This document shows, piece by piece, positions 28,631-36,316 of a DNA stretch of 64,000 bases. Both the position numbers and the translations under genes were made by a program. Source of the stretch: Pseudomonadota bacterium (GTDB taxonomy: Bacteria > Myxococcota > Myxococcia > Myxococcales > Myxococcaceae); NCBI GenBank assembly GCA_023423535.1, contig JAFAFL010000034.1:9026-73025 (forward strand). Direction: 5' to 3'. Position 1 is the stretch's first letter; each line of letters opens with the position of its first letter. The notes beneath the pieces were generated by a model that was given only the letters and a program-made list of their open reading frames with translations, searched no databases and was not told the DNA's origin.

Positions 28631-29413
28631 ATGGTTCCGGAGGTCGCAGACACGAGCTGGTCAGGGCCCATCGGCGGGCTCTTCGCCGGCGCCGCGATGG
28701 GGCTCGTCATCTCCGTGCTCGGGGCCGGCGGGAGCATGTTCATCGTCCCCGTCTTCCTCTACCTCTTCCACGAGCCGATGCCGGTGGCCACGGGCACCTC
28801 TCTGGCGGTGGTGGGCGCGGGCGCGCTGGTGGGCGCGCTGATGCACTACCGGCAGGGAAACCTCAGGCTGCGCGTGGCGCTGGCGTTCTCGCTGGGCAGC
28901 ACGGTGGCGGCACCGGTGGGCGCGTGGGCGCACGCCTTCGTGCCGGATCGCGTGGCAGTGGCTCTCTTCTCCGCGGTGCTGGTGATCGCCGCCGCACGCA
29001 TGCTCGGCGGGACGCCGGAGGTGAAGGAGAACGCCGAGCCGCACAGGCTGCGGGTGCTCGTGCCGCTCGGGGTGGGCGTGGGCCTGCTGACCGGCTTTCT
29101 CGGCGTGGGCGGCGGGTTCGTCATCCTCCCCGCGCTGGTGATCGTCGCGCGGCTGCCGCTGCGCCAGGCGGTGGGCACGAGCCTCGCGGTCATCTCGCTC
29201 ACCTCCATCACCGGCGCCGCGGGCTACGCGGTGAAGGGGCTCGTCAGCGCGGACCTGCTCGTGTCGGTGGGCAGCGGCGCGATGCTCGGGGCGCTGCTGG
29301 GCGCACCCCTGTCGTCGAGGCTGCCGGAGCGGCCGATGCGCTACGGCTTCGCGGCCCTCGCCGCCGGCGTGTCGCTCTACATGTTCGGCAGAGCGGTGTT
29401 CGGGGATCCCTAG
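28631..29413 (+). CDS. TauE/SafE family sulfite/organosulfonate exporter
   Basis: About 260 residues with eight or so hydrophobic segments in two halves, each containing the family's Gly-rich turn (VLGAGGSMF near the start; GVGGGFVILP in the second half). It should export sulfite or a related anion across the inner membrane. It begins 6 bases after the triple-fusion gene, whose dioxygenase domain would make sulfite. A GTG three bases earlier (28628) is an alternative start. Its stop overlaps the stop of the convergent amphi-Trp gene. Confidence 0.85.
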   Translation: MVPEVADTSWSGPIGGLFAGAAMGLVISVLGAGGSMFIVPVFLYLFHEPMPVATGTSLAVVGAGALVGALMHYRQGNLRLRVALAFSLGSTVAAPVGAWAHAFVPDRVAVALFSAVLVIAAARMLGGTPEVKENAEPHRLRVLVPLGVGVGLLTGFLGVGGGFVILPALVIVARLPLRQAVGTSLAVISLTSITGAAGYAVKGLVSADLLVSVGSGAMLGALLGAPLSSRLPERPMRYGFAALAAGVSLYMFGRAVFGDP

Positions 29414-29634
29414 GCTGGCTGGGCGTTCTTCCAGCGGAGCTGCAGCTCGAGCTCCTCGCTCTCACCTTCGCGCTCGTGCTCCACCGAGAGTTCCGCCGTG
29501 GCTGGCACGCTGAAGCGCGCGTTCTGGACCTGGATGCGGAAGGACTCGCCCTTCTCCACCGAGTCCGCCACGCGGCGGAGGAGGTCGGCAAAGGCCTTCG
29601 GGGAGGTGATGCGTTCGACGTCGCGGTCGGCCAT
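29410..29634 (-). CDS. Amphi-Trp domain protein
   Basis: A 74-residue protein matching the small amphi-Trp domain family: an N-terminal helix (FADLLRRVADSVEKG) followed by two or three amphipathic strands ending in the RWKN tryptophan segment. Its function is unknown. It overlaps the TauE/SafE stop tail-to-tail by 4 bases. Confidence 0.75.
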   Translation of the reverse strand: MADRDVERITSPKAFADLLRRVADSVEKGESFRIQVQNARFSVPATAELSVEHEREGESEELELQLRWKNAQPA

Positions 29635-29661
29635 GGGCAGAAACCTAACCGGGCCACGGCG

Positions 29662-30102
29662 TCACGGCGACAACCGCGCGAAGGCCTGCACGAGGACCGC
29701 CTCCTCCACCTCCGACACCGCCACCGCGGCGCTCTGCCCGTCCGCTTGTGCGGCGACGCAGATCTTCTCGCCCACCGGTCCCTTCGTGCAGCGGACCTCG
29801 TCGTTCGCGAAGCGCACGGCCTCCTTTGCGACCGCGGAGCCGGGCGGCGGAAGGAAGATCGTCATCGCACCCTCACCCACCCGGTACTGAATCGAAGCGC
29901 TCAGGTGCCCGTGCAGGCGGCAGCGGCGCGCGCCGAGAAGGGTCGCGCCCGGAACGGTGGGCACCTCAATCGCGTAGCCCACCTCGCGCAGCACCCACGC
30001 CTCCACCTCGGCGGGGTCCGACGACTCGAACTCGCACGGGCTGACGCGCGAGAACGACTTCAGGTGATGCCGCTCGAGGTCCATGGCCAGCGCGTCGTTC
30101 AT
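29662..30102 (-). pseudogene. Anti-sigma factor remnant (periplasmic domain only)
   Basis: An open 146-codon frame begins with ATG at 30102. From about residue 8 it matches the extracytoplasmic domain of zinc-finger anti-sigma factors: HHLKSFSR, SSDPAEVEAWVLRE, VPGATLLGARRCRL and a following strand pair. The N-terminal HxxxCxxC zinc-binding domain and the membrane helix that such proteins need are absent. Its first seven residues (MNDALAM) look like the start of sigma region 4 of the preceding sigma remnant, so the two genes seem joined by an internal deletion near 30085. It may still be translated, but could not work as a membrane anti-sigma factor. Confidence 0.6.
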
Positions 30103-30426
30103 CCCGCCCGAGCTCGCGCGCGTGCACCTCCTCTTCGAGGTTGCCGCGAGGTTCCGCCGCTTCGCCCTGAGCGAGACCTCCCTCCAGCACCTCGAGCCGC
30201 ACGCGGAGGTTGCGCCGCGAGTTGAGGAAGACCGTCCGTTGCACCGCGAGGAGCCACGCCTTCAAACGCTCCGGATGGCGGCACTCGTCCGCCGCTGGAG
30301 GGCGCGCTCCATCGTCGCCTGCACCAGATCGTCCGCGTCGGCCGGGTTCCCCGTCAGCCGGCGCCCGACCCGTCGAAGCGCCGGAAGATGCTCGAGCGCG
30401 CGCTGCATGAAGGTGTGTGGACTCAC
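30097..30426 (-). pseudogene. Disrupted ECF sigma factor
   Basis: From a GTG at 30426 (or ATG at 30408) the frame encodes ECF sigma region 2: LPALRRVGRRLTGNPADADD, then LVQATMERAL. It hits a stop at about 30262. In the adjacent frame the rest of region 2 continues (HPERLKAWLLAVQRTVFLNS and LEEEVHAREL). A second frame change and a deletion then remove region 4 and run into the anti-sigma remnant. A promoter of ECF type lies just upstream (30437-30465), as expected for an autoregulated sigma gene. The intact protein would have been about 180 residues. Confidence 0.7.
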
Positions 30427-30436
30427 GCTTCAGGCA

Positions 30437-30465
30437 CGACACGCCGGGCGTCGCGGAAAGTTCCC
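30437..30465 (-). promoter_or_regulatory. ECF-type promoter of the disrupted sigma gene
   Basis: On the minus strand GGGAAC (30465-30460) is followed by 17 bases and GTGTCG (30442-30437). The same arrangement occurs twice between the soxB-like gene and yeiH. GGAAC / GTC elements are characteristic of ECF sigma factors, which usually activate their own gene. Confidence 0.65.
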
Positions 30466-30474
30466 GGCGTGCGA

Positions 30475-31299
30475 TCAGCGCACGGTGACCGGGTTCGAGA
30501 GCGCGGCGGAGAGCGCCTGCCGGACCGCGTTCCGCACGGGTTCGGGCACCGCGTCCCCGGGGATGCGCCGGCAGAGGGAGACGGAGCGCTTCAGCGAGTC
30601 GCAAGCCTGACTGCAGTCCGGGCAGCGGGAGAGGTGGTCCTCGAGCCGTACGCAGGACGCCTGGTCGAGCTCCTCCTTCGCGAACAGCGCGACCTCCTTC
30701 GCCAGCTCCGGGCAGCCACGGCCCGCGGCGGCGCCCTCACCGGTGAGCGTGGAGAGGTGTTCGCGCAGCTGCAGCCGCGCGCGGTGCAGCCGGCTCTTCA
30801 GGGCGCGCACTTCGATGCCCACCACCTCTGCCGCCTCCTCCGCGCTCAGGCCTTCGACGTCCCGGAGGATGAGCGCCTCGCGGGACGTGTCCGGCAGCGC
30901 GAGGATCGCCGCCTGGAGGAGCTCTCCCATCTGTCGCGCGTGAGAGACCTCGTCCGGTCCGCGCTCCGCCGACGGCAGCTCGCGGACCTCACCGGACTGC
31001 AGCGGCTCGTGGGTCTCGGGCGCACCCGACCGGCGGCGGCGCGACCTGAAGCAGTGCGTTCGAGCGACCTGGTAGAGCCAGGTGGAGAGCTCCGCGTCGC
31101 CGCGAAACTGGTGGAGTCCCCGGAAGGCCGCGAGCAGCGTCTCCTGCAGCACGTCCTTCGCGTCCTCTTCGGAGCCGCACATGCGCAGGCCGAACCGGTA
31201 CACGCTCTTCTCGTGCAGCGACAGCAGCTGCTCGAGCGCTGCCTCGTCCCCCCGCCGGGCGGCCTCGAGGAGCTCTTTTTCGCTGGGCTTCGCGTTCAC
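30475..31299 (-). CDS. ECF sigma factor with fused C-terminal zinc-finger anti-sigma domain
   Basis: The 274-residue protein starts at the GTG at 31299, chosen for its AAGGA site 7 bases upstream; the frame runs further up but would overlap the divergent gene. Residues 11-90 are sigma region 2 (RRGDEAALEQLL, DAKDVLQETLLAAF, STWLYQVARTHC). Residues 123-180 are region 4 (ALPDTSREALILRDVEGLS, IEVRALKSRLHRARLQL). Residues 195-235 form a ZAS-type zinc finger (Cys196, His222, Cys226, Cys229) with extra Cys at 216, 233 and 243. There is no membrane helix, so this would be a soluble, self-restrained sigma. Divergent from the dioxygenase-rhodanese gene, it is the likely local regulator of sulfur stress. 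Confidence 0.87.
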   Translation of the reverse strand: MNAKPSEKELLEAARRGDEAALEQLLSLHEKSVYRFGLRMCGSEEDAKDVLQETLLAAFRGLHQFRGDAELSTWLYQVARTHCFRSRRRRSGAPETHEPLQSGEVRELPSAERGPDEVSHARQMGELLQAAILALPDTSREALILRDVEGLSAEEAAEVVGIEVRALKSRLHRARLQLREHLSTLTGEGAAAGRGCPELAKEVALFAKEELDQASCVRLEDHLSRCPDCSQACDSLKRSVSLCRRIPGDAVPEPVRNAVRQALSAALSNPVTVR

Positions 31300-31336
31300 G
31301 CCGAATCCTTTTTCCGGGCCCTGGCTCTCACGGGTC

Positions 31337-32347
31337 ATGAAGGCCAACCACGTCATCTTCCGTCAGCTCTTCGATGCCGACTCGTCCACCTACACCTATC
31401 TCATCGGCGACCCGTCCACGCGCAACGCGGTCCTCATCGATCCGGTGCTCGAGCAGGTGGAGCGGGACCTTCAGCTCGTGCGCGAGCTGGACCTCCACCT
31501 GACCCACGTGTTCGAGACGCACGTCCACGCGGACCACGTCACCGCCGCCGGGGTGCTGCGCGAACGCACGGGCTGTTCGGTCGTCGGCGGCGAGAACGGC
31601 GCCTCCTGCGCGGACCGCCACGTGACGCACGGCGAGACCCTCCGCGTGGGCGAGCTGCAGTTCACCGTGCTGGCCACGCCCGGTCACACCGACGACAGCG
31701 TCAGCTACCTCTTCGGCGACAGGGTCTTCACCGGCGATGCGCTGCTCGTGCGCGCCAACGGCCGCACCGACTTCCAGAACGGCGACGCGGGCCAGCTCTT
31801 CGACTCCATCACCCGCGTGCTCTTCGCGCTGCCCGACGAGACGCTCATCTACCCCGCCCACGACTACAAGGGCCGCACGGTCTCCAGCGTCGGCGAGGAG
31901 AAGCGGCACAACCCGCGCGTGGCGGGAAAGAACCGGGAGGAGTTCATCGAGCTGATGGCGAACCTGTCGCTGCCGCGTCCGAAGCTCATCGACATCGCGG
32001 TGCCGGCGAACCGGGCCTGCGGCCAGCGTCCGCCAGAGGCTCCGTTCGAGGACATCTCGCTCGCGCAGCTCGAGGCGCTCGGCGGCGCGGTGCGGCGGGT
32101 GGACGTGCGCGAGCCGGAGGAGTTCACCGGACCGCTGGGCCACCTGGACGGCGCGGAGCTCGTGCCGCTGGCGACGGTCGAGCAGGCGTCGCGCGACTGG
32201 AACCCGGAGCAGCCGCTGGTGCTCATCTGTCGGTCCGGCGCGCGTTCGGTGGCCGCGGCGAAGGGCCTGGCCGCGCGGGGGTTCACGCGGCTCTACAACC
32301 TCTCGGGCGGGATGCTCGCGGTGAGGGAGAGGCCGGCGCATCGATGA
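31337..32347 (+). CDS. Persulfide dioxygenase-rhodanese fusion
   Basis: A 336-residue two-domain protein. The N-terminal metallo-beta-lactamase domain is ETHE1-like: His62, His64, Asp66, His67 (THVHADHVTA), PGHTDDSVSY, FTGDALLVRANGRTDFQNGD and PAHDYKG. The C-terminal rhodanese domain has active Cys298 in CRSGARS. This organisation (PRF, similar to CstB) oxidises low-molecular-weight persulfide to sulfite and can use the sulfite to make thiosulfate. It is the first gene of a five-gene run in which most junctions overlap, and it is divergent from the ECF sigma gene. Confidence 0.92.
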   Translation: MKANHVIFRQLFDADSSTYTYLIGDPSTRNAVLIDPVLEQVERDLQLVRELDLHLTHVFETHVHADHVTAAGVLRERTGCSVVGGENGASCADRHVTHGETLRVGELQFTVLATPGHTDDSVSYLFGDRVFTGDALLVRANGRTDFQNGDAGQLFDSITRVLFALPDETLIYPAHDYKGRTVSSVGEEKRHNPRVAGKNREEFIELMANLSLPRPKLIDIAVPANRACGQRPPEAPFEDISLAQLEALGGAVRRVDVREPEEFTGPLGHLDGAELVPLATVEQASRDWNPEQPLVLICRSGARSVAAAKGLAARGFTRLYNLSGGMLAVRERPAHR

Positions 32348-33183
32348 TGCCGCTCGTCTTCGGTCTCTCGCTCGCCGCGCTGATCGGCATCTCGCTCGGG
32401 CTGCTGGGCGGCGGCGGCTCCATCCTCACAGTGCCCATCCTCGTGTACGTGCTCGGCTTCAGCGCGAAGCAGAGCATCGCCATGGGGCTCGGCGTGGTCG
32501 GGGTCACCAGCCTCTTCGGCGCGGCGGGACACTGGCGGCGCGGCAACGTGAACCTCAAGGCGGCGGCGACGTTCGGCGCGGTGGCGGTGGCGGGCACCTT
32601 CGGCGGCACGCGGCTGGCGGCGCTCATGTCCGGCGCGTCCCAGCTGCTGCTCTTCGCGCTGGTGATGCTGCTCGCGGCGGTCTTCATGTACCGCAACGGG
32701 CGCAGGGACGCAGGGCCGCACGAGGTCCAGGCGCCCCGCCAGGCCAAGCCGCTCGTCATCGCGCTCGCGGCATTGGGCGTGGGCGCGCTCACGGGAGTGG
32801 TCGGCGTCGGCGGCGGGTTCCTCATCGTGCCTGCGCTGGTGCTGCTCGTTGGACTCCCGATGAAGGAGGCGGTGGGCACGAGCCTGCTCGTCATCGCGCT
32901 GAACTCGTTCGTCGGCTTTGCCGGAAGCGCCGGCGCCGAGCCGATGCCGTGGGGCTACCTCGCCCTCTTCACCGCGCTGGCGGTGGCGGGGATCCTCGCC
33001 GGGACGTGGGCCTCGCGCTTCGTCTCCGCCGCCACGCTGAAGCGCGCGTTCTCCGGCTTCCTCGTGGTGATCGGCCTCTTCATCCTCGTTACCAATCGGG
33101 ACGCGCTCGGCTTCGGAGAAGGAGATGCTCCGCAGCCGGTCTCCGTTCAAACCCAGGCTTCACCTCACACCGGTACTCCGTGA
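32344..33183 (+). CDS. TauE/SafE family sulfite exporter
   Basis: A 279-residue membrane protein with about eight helices in two repeats and Gly-rich turns GLLGGGGSILTVP and GVGGGFLIVPAL. It would export sulfite produced by the dioxygenase encoded just upstream, whose stop overlaps its ATG (ATGA). It is the second TauE/SafE gene of the island, each one being placed directly behind a persulfide dioxygenase gene. Confidence 0.87.
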   Translation: MMPLVFGLSLAALIGISLGLLGGGGSILTVPILVYVLGFSAKQSIAMGLGVVGVTSLFGAAGHWRRGNVNLKAAATFGAVAVAGTFGGTRLAALMSGASQLLLFALVMLLAAVFMYRNGRRDAGPHEVQAPRQAKPLVIALAALGVGALTGVVGVGGGFLIVPALVLLVGLPMKEAVGTSLLVIALNSFVGFAGSAGAEPMPWGYLALFTALAVAGILAGTWASRFVSAATLKRAFSGFLVVIGLFILVTNRDALGFGEGDAPQPVSVQTQASPHTGTP

Positions 33184-33188
33184 CGCAC

Positions 33189-33611
33189 ATGCATCCCTTC
33201 CTCATCGCTACTTTCGGAGGCGTCCTCATCGGCCTCGCCTCCGCGCTGCTCCTCCTCTTCAACGGCCGCACCGCGGGCATCAGCGGGATCGCCGGCGGGC
33301 TCTTCTCGCGGGTGCCGGGTGACGCCGGTTGGCGCGCCGCGTTCGTGGGCGGGCTCGTCGCGGGCGGGCTCCTCCTCCAGGTGTTCTTCCCCTCCGCGCT
33401 CGGTCCTCCGGTGGTGGCGGGCTTTGCGGCGCCGGTCGTCGCGGGGCTGCTCGTCGGCTTCGGAACGCGGCTCGGCAACGGCTGCACCAGCGGTCACGGC
33501 GTCTGTGGCCTCGCGCGCGGCTCCGTCCGCTCTCTCGCGGCGACGATGACCTTCATGGTCACCGCGGCGCTCACCGTCTTCGTCGTTCGTCACGTCCTCG
33601 GAGGAATCTGA
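33189..33611 (+). CDS. YeeE/YedE family sulfur transporter subunit (PmpA-like)
   Basis: The 140-residue membrane protein contains the family signature GFGTRLGNGCTSGHGVCGLAR with two conserved Cys (99 and 106), which in YeeE-type thiosulfate carriers take part in passing the sulfur species. About four helices. It is half the size of full-length YeeE, and the next gene supplies the other half. A GTG at 33180 overlapping the upstream stop is an alternative start. Confidence 0.85.
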   Translation: MHPFLIATFGGVLIGLASALLLLFNGRTAGISGIAGGLFSRVPGDAGWRAAFVGGLVAGGLLLQVFFPSALGPPVVAGFAAPVVAGLLVGFGTRLGNGCTSGHGVCGLARGSVRSLAATMTFMVTAALTVFVVRHVLGGI

Positions 33612-33614
33612 ACC

Positions 33615-34067
33615 ATGAGAGCAGTCCTCACCGCCGGTCTCTCCGGCCTCCTCTTCGCGCTCGGGCTCGGCGCCGCGGGCATGACCGATCCTGCGAAGGT
33701 CATCGGGTTTCTCGACGTCGCGGGCGCGTGGGATCCCACGCTCGCGTTCGTGATGGGCGGCGCCATGGGCACCTACGCGCTGCTCAGCCGGCTCATCCGG
33801 CGCAGGGAGAAGCCGGTGCTCGGGGGGGCGTTCCCCTCGCTGGCGAAGCAGCCCGTTGATCGCCGCCTCCTCGTGGGCTCCGGGCTCTTCGGCATTGGCT
33901 GGGGAATCGCCGGCTACTGCCCGGGCCCCGGCATCGTCTCGGTCGGCACGGGGCTCACCGCCGCGCTGTTCGTGGCCTCCATGGCCGCGGGCATGGGCCT
34001 CTTCCGGTTGTGGGAGCGCAGCGCCGCGGCCCGTCAACCCTCCGCGCTGGGAGCAACACGGCCATGA
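33615..34067 (+). CDS. YeeE/YedE family sulfur transporter subunit (DUF6691, PmpB-like)
   Basis: The 150-residue membrane protein complements the preceding half-transporter. It contains the conserved GIAGYCPGPGIVSVG with Cys102. PmpA/PmpB-type pairs occur with persulfide dioxygenases and the regulator BigR/CstR in other bacteria and are thought to move thiosulfate or another sulfur compound. Its stop overlaps the ATG of the disulfide reductase (34064-34067). Confidence 0.85.
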   Translation: MRAVLTAGLSGLLFALGLGAAGMTDPAKVIGFLDVAGAWDPTLAFVMGGAMGTYALLSRLIRRREKPVLGGAFPSLAKQPVDRRLLVGSGLFGIGWGIAGYCPGPGIVSVGTGLTAALFVASMAAGMGLFRLWERSAAARQPSALGATRP

Positions 34068-35776
34068 GCGAGAACGGCAAACGATCTCTGAAGGTCGTCA
34101 TCGTCGGAGGCGTCGCGGGAGGCGCCACGGCGGCGGCGAGACTGCGGCGGTTGAGCGAAAGCGCGGAGATCGTCGTCTTCGAACGCGGCGAGCACATCTC
34201 CTTCGCCAACTGCGGCCTGCCCTACCACGTGGGCGGCATCATCGAAGACCGCGCGAAGCTCCTGCTGATGACGCCGGCGCGGATGGCGGAGCGCTTCCGG
34301 ATCGACGTGCGCGTGCGCCACGAGGTCCTGCGCATCCACCGCGCGGCGCGTGAGGTCGAGGTCCGCAACCTCCAGACGGGCGAGGTGTTCCTCGAGCCGT
34401 ACGACCACCTCGTGCTCTCCACCGGCGCCGCGCCCATCCGTCCCCCGCTGCCGGGCATCGAGCTTCCGCAGCTCCTCACGCTCCGGAACCTCGCGGACAT
34501 GGACGCGATCATCGCGCAGGCGGCGCAGCATCCGAAGGGTCACGCGGTGGTGGTGGGCGGAGGGTTCATCGGCCTCGAGCTTGCGGACAACCTGCGCCAC
34601 CGCGGGCTCCGCGTGACGCTGGTGGAGATGGGCGACCAGGTGATGCCTCCGCTCGACCGCGAGCTGGCGGCGCTGCTCCACGCACACCTCCGCGAGAAGG
34701 GCGTGACGCTCCGGCTGTCGGAGGCGGTGACCGGCTTCGCGGAGGAGGGGGACGGGGTGAAGGTCTCGCTGCGGTCCGGCGACACGCTGAGCGCGGACTT
34801 CGTGTGCCTCTCCATTGGCGTGAAGCCGGAGTCCCAGCTCGCGCTGGAGGCGGGGCTGGAGACGGGCGCGCGCGGCGGCGTGAAGGTGGACGCGAGGCTG
34901 CTCACCTCGGACCCGGACATCTCCGCGATCGGTGATGCGGCCGAGGTGCCGGCGATGGGTGGAACCGAGCAGGCGTGGGTTCCGCTCGCCGGACCCGCGA
35001 ACCGTCAGGGCCGTCTGGTGGCGGATCGCCTGGCGGGAACGCCGGTCGCCTACGCGGGCATCCAGGGCACCGGCATCGCGAAGGTGTTCGAGCTGACCGC
35101 GGGCTCGACGGGGAAGAACGAAGCGGCGCTGCAGCGCGCGGGCGTTCCGTTCCACAGCGTGGTGATGCACGGCGCCTCGCACGCCGGCTACTACCCGGGC
35201 GCGGAGCCGCTCACGCTGAAGCTGCTCTTCTCTCCCGAGGGCCGGATCCTCGGCGCGCAGGGCGTAGGACGCGAAGGCGTGGACAAGCGGCTGGACGTCA
35301 TCGCCACGGCGATGCGGCTCGGCGCGGACGTGTTTGCGCTCGCGGAGCTGGAGCTCGCGTATGCGCCGCCGTTCTCCTCGGCGAAGGACCCGGTGAACAT
35401 CCTCGGCTACATCGCGGGGAACTTGCTGCGCGGGGAGACGCGGTTCGTGTCGTGGCGGGACGTGCTGCAGCAGAAGGATGGCGGCGCGTTGCTGGTGGAC
35501 GTCAGGGAGCCCTCGGAGCGCGCGCAGGACAAGCTGGAGGGTTCGGTGCACATCCCGCTCGGCGAGCTGCGCGCGCGTCATGGGGAGCTGCCGAAGGACC
35601 GACCCCTCTACGTGTACTGCGCGGGCGGTCAACGCTCGCACACCGCGGTGAGGCTGCTGGGTCAGCTCGGGTACGACGCGCACAACATCAGCGGCGGGAT
35701 GCGCACGGTCAGCGCGATCCGCGACGACCTCGCTGCGGTGATGCAGATGGGCGCCGGTCGAGCGGCCGGGAGGTGA
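34064..35776 (+). CDS. CoA-disulfide/persulfide reductase with C-terminal rhodanese domain
   Basis: The 570-residue flavoprotein has an FAD-binding N-terminus (VVIVGGVAGGATAAARLRRL), redox Cys50 in SFANCGLPYHVGG, an NAD(P)H-binding GGGFIGLELADNL segment and a second FAD contact at DISAIGDAAEV. A dimerisation domain follows and a rhodanese domain with Cys519 in YVYCAGGQRS. This is the CoADR-RHD type, which reduces CoA persulfides or polysulfides with NAD(P)H, releasing sulfide. It ends the operon 31337-35776 and balances the oxidative branch (dioxygenases) with a reductive one. Confidence 0.9.
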   Translation: MSENGKRSLKVVIVGGVAGGATAAARLRRLSESAEIVVFERGEHISFANCGLPYHVGGIIEDRAKLLLMTPARMAERFRIDVRVRHEVLRIHRAAREVEVRNLQTGEVFLEPYDHLVLSTGAAPIRPPLPGIELPQLLTLRNLADMDAIIAQAAQHPKGHAVVVGGGFIGLELADNLRHRGLRVTLVEMGDQVMPPLDRELAALLHAHLREKGVTLRLSEAVTGFAEEGDGVKVSLRSGDTLSADFVCLSIGVKPESQLALEAGLETGARGGVKVDARLLTSDPDISAIGDAAEVPAMGGTEQAWVPLAGPANRQGRLVADRLAGTPVAYAGIQGTGIAKVFELTAGSTGKNEAALQRAGVPFHSVVMHGASHAGYYPGAEPLTLKLLFSPEGRILGAQGVGREGVDKRLDVIATAMRLGADVFALAELELAYAPPFSSAKDPVNILGYIAGNLLRGETRFVSWRDVLQQKDGGALLVDVREPSERAQDKLEGSVHIPLGELRARHGELPKDRPLYVYCAGGQRSHTAVRLLGQLGYDAHNISGGMRTVSAIRDDLAAVMQMGAGRAAGR

Positions 35777-35786
35777 ACGAACGGCT

Positions 35787-35800
35787 CCAGCGCGCGCTGG
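35787..35800. terminator. Possible short hairpin between convergent genes
   Basis: A 14-base perfect palindrome lies between the reductase and the convergent DsrE-like gene. It has no T run, so a terminator role is only suggested by position. Confidence 0.25.
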
Positions 35801-35827
35801 CGGCGATTTAGTGCGTGAGCGTCCGCG

Positions 35828-36289
35828 TCAGTAGCGGATGACCGCGTAACCCTCCGCCACCAGCCGGGCGAGCTCGTGCGCACCATTGGCGACGACCTCC
35901 GCGTCCGGCTGCAGCCGGTCCGGGGCGATGCCGAACTTCTTCAGCGCGGTGGCGCACGCGACGAGCTTCACGCCCGCGGCCTTCGCCTCCGCGGCGGCCT
36001 TGCGCACCGAGGACGGCACCGCCTCCACGGTCGGATCGAGCGCCACCACCGCACGACCGTAGGAGAGCCACACCACCGACTCGAGGTGCCCCGACTCCAG
36101 CGCACCCTGCGCGTGGCGGAAGGAGCTCGTCAGGGTGAGGACGTCCTCGAGCCCGGTGGTGGCGACGAAGACGAGCTTGCCCTTCTGCGGTCTGGGCTGC
36201 GGGGCTGCCGTCTTCTCACGGGCGAGTGCAGCGGAGGGCAGGAGGAAGAGCGAGAGGACGGCGAAGAGAGAGACGATGCGAGCGTTCAT
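35828..36289 (-). CDS. Exported DsrE/DsrF-like protein
   Basis: The 153-residue protein has a cleavable signal peptide (PSAALA) and then a DsrE-fold domain: LVFVATTGLEDVL, a long middle helix and VKLVACATALKKFGI, with a Cys at the place where DsrE-family sulfur carriers have their active Cys. A periplasmic sulfur-relay role beside the soxB-like gene is likely. It is 27 bases downstream of that gene and probably in the same transcript. Confidence 0.78.
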   Translation of the reverse strand: MNARIVSLFAVLSLFLLPSAALAREKTAAPQPRPQKGKLVFVATTGLEDVLTLTSSFRHAQGALESGHLESVVWLSYGRAVVALDPTVEAVPSSVRKAAAEAKAAGVKLVACATALKKFGIAPDRLQPDAEVVANGAHELARLVAEGYAVIRY

Positions 36290-36316
36290 GGGGTGCTCCT
36301 TTGGAGGGACGGCGTG

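Noticed and set aside
31300..31356. Longer start for the ECF sigma factor, overlapping the divergent dioxygenase gene
   Set aside because: The GTG at 31299 has a strong AAGGA site and removes the overlap.
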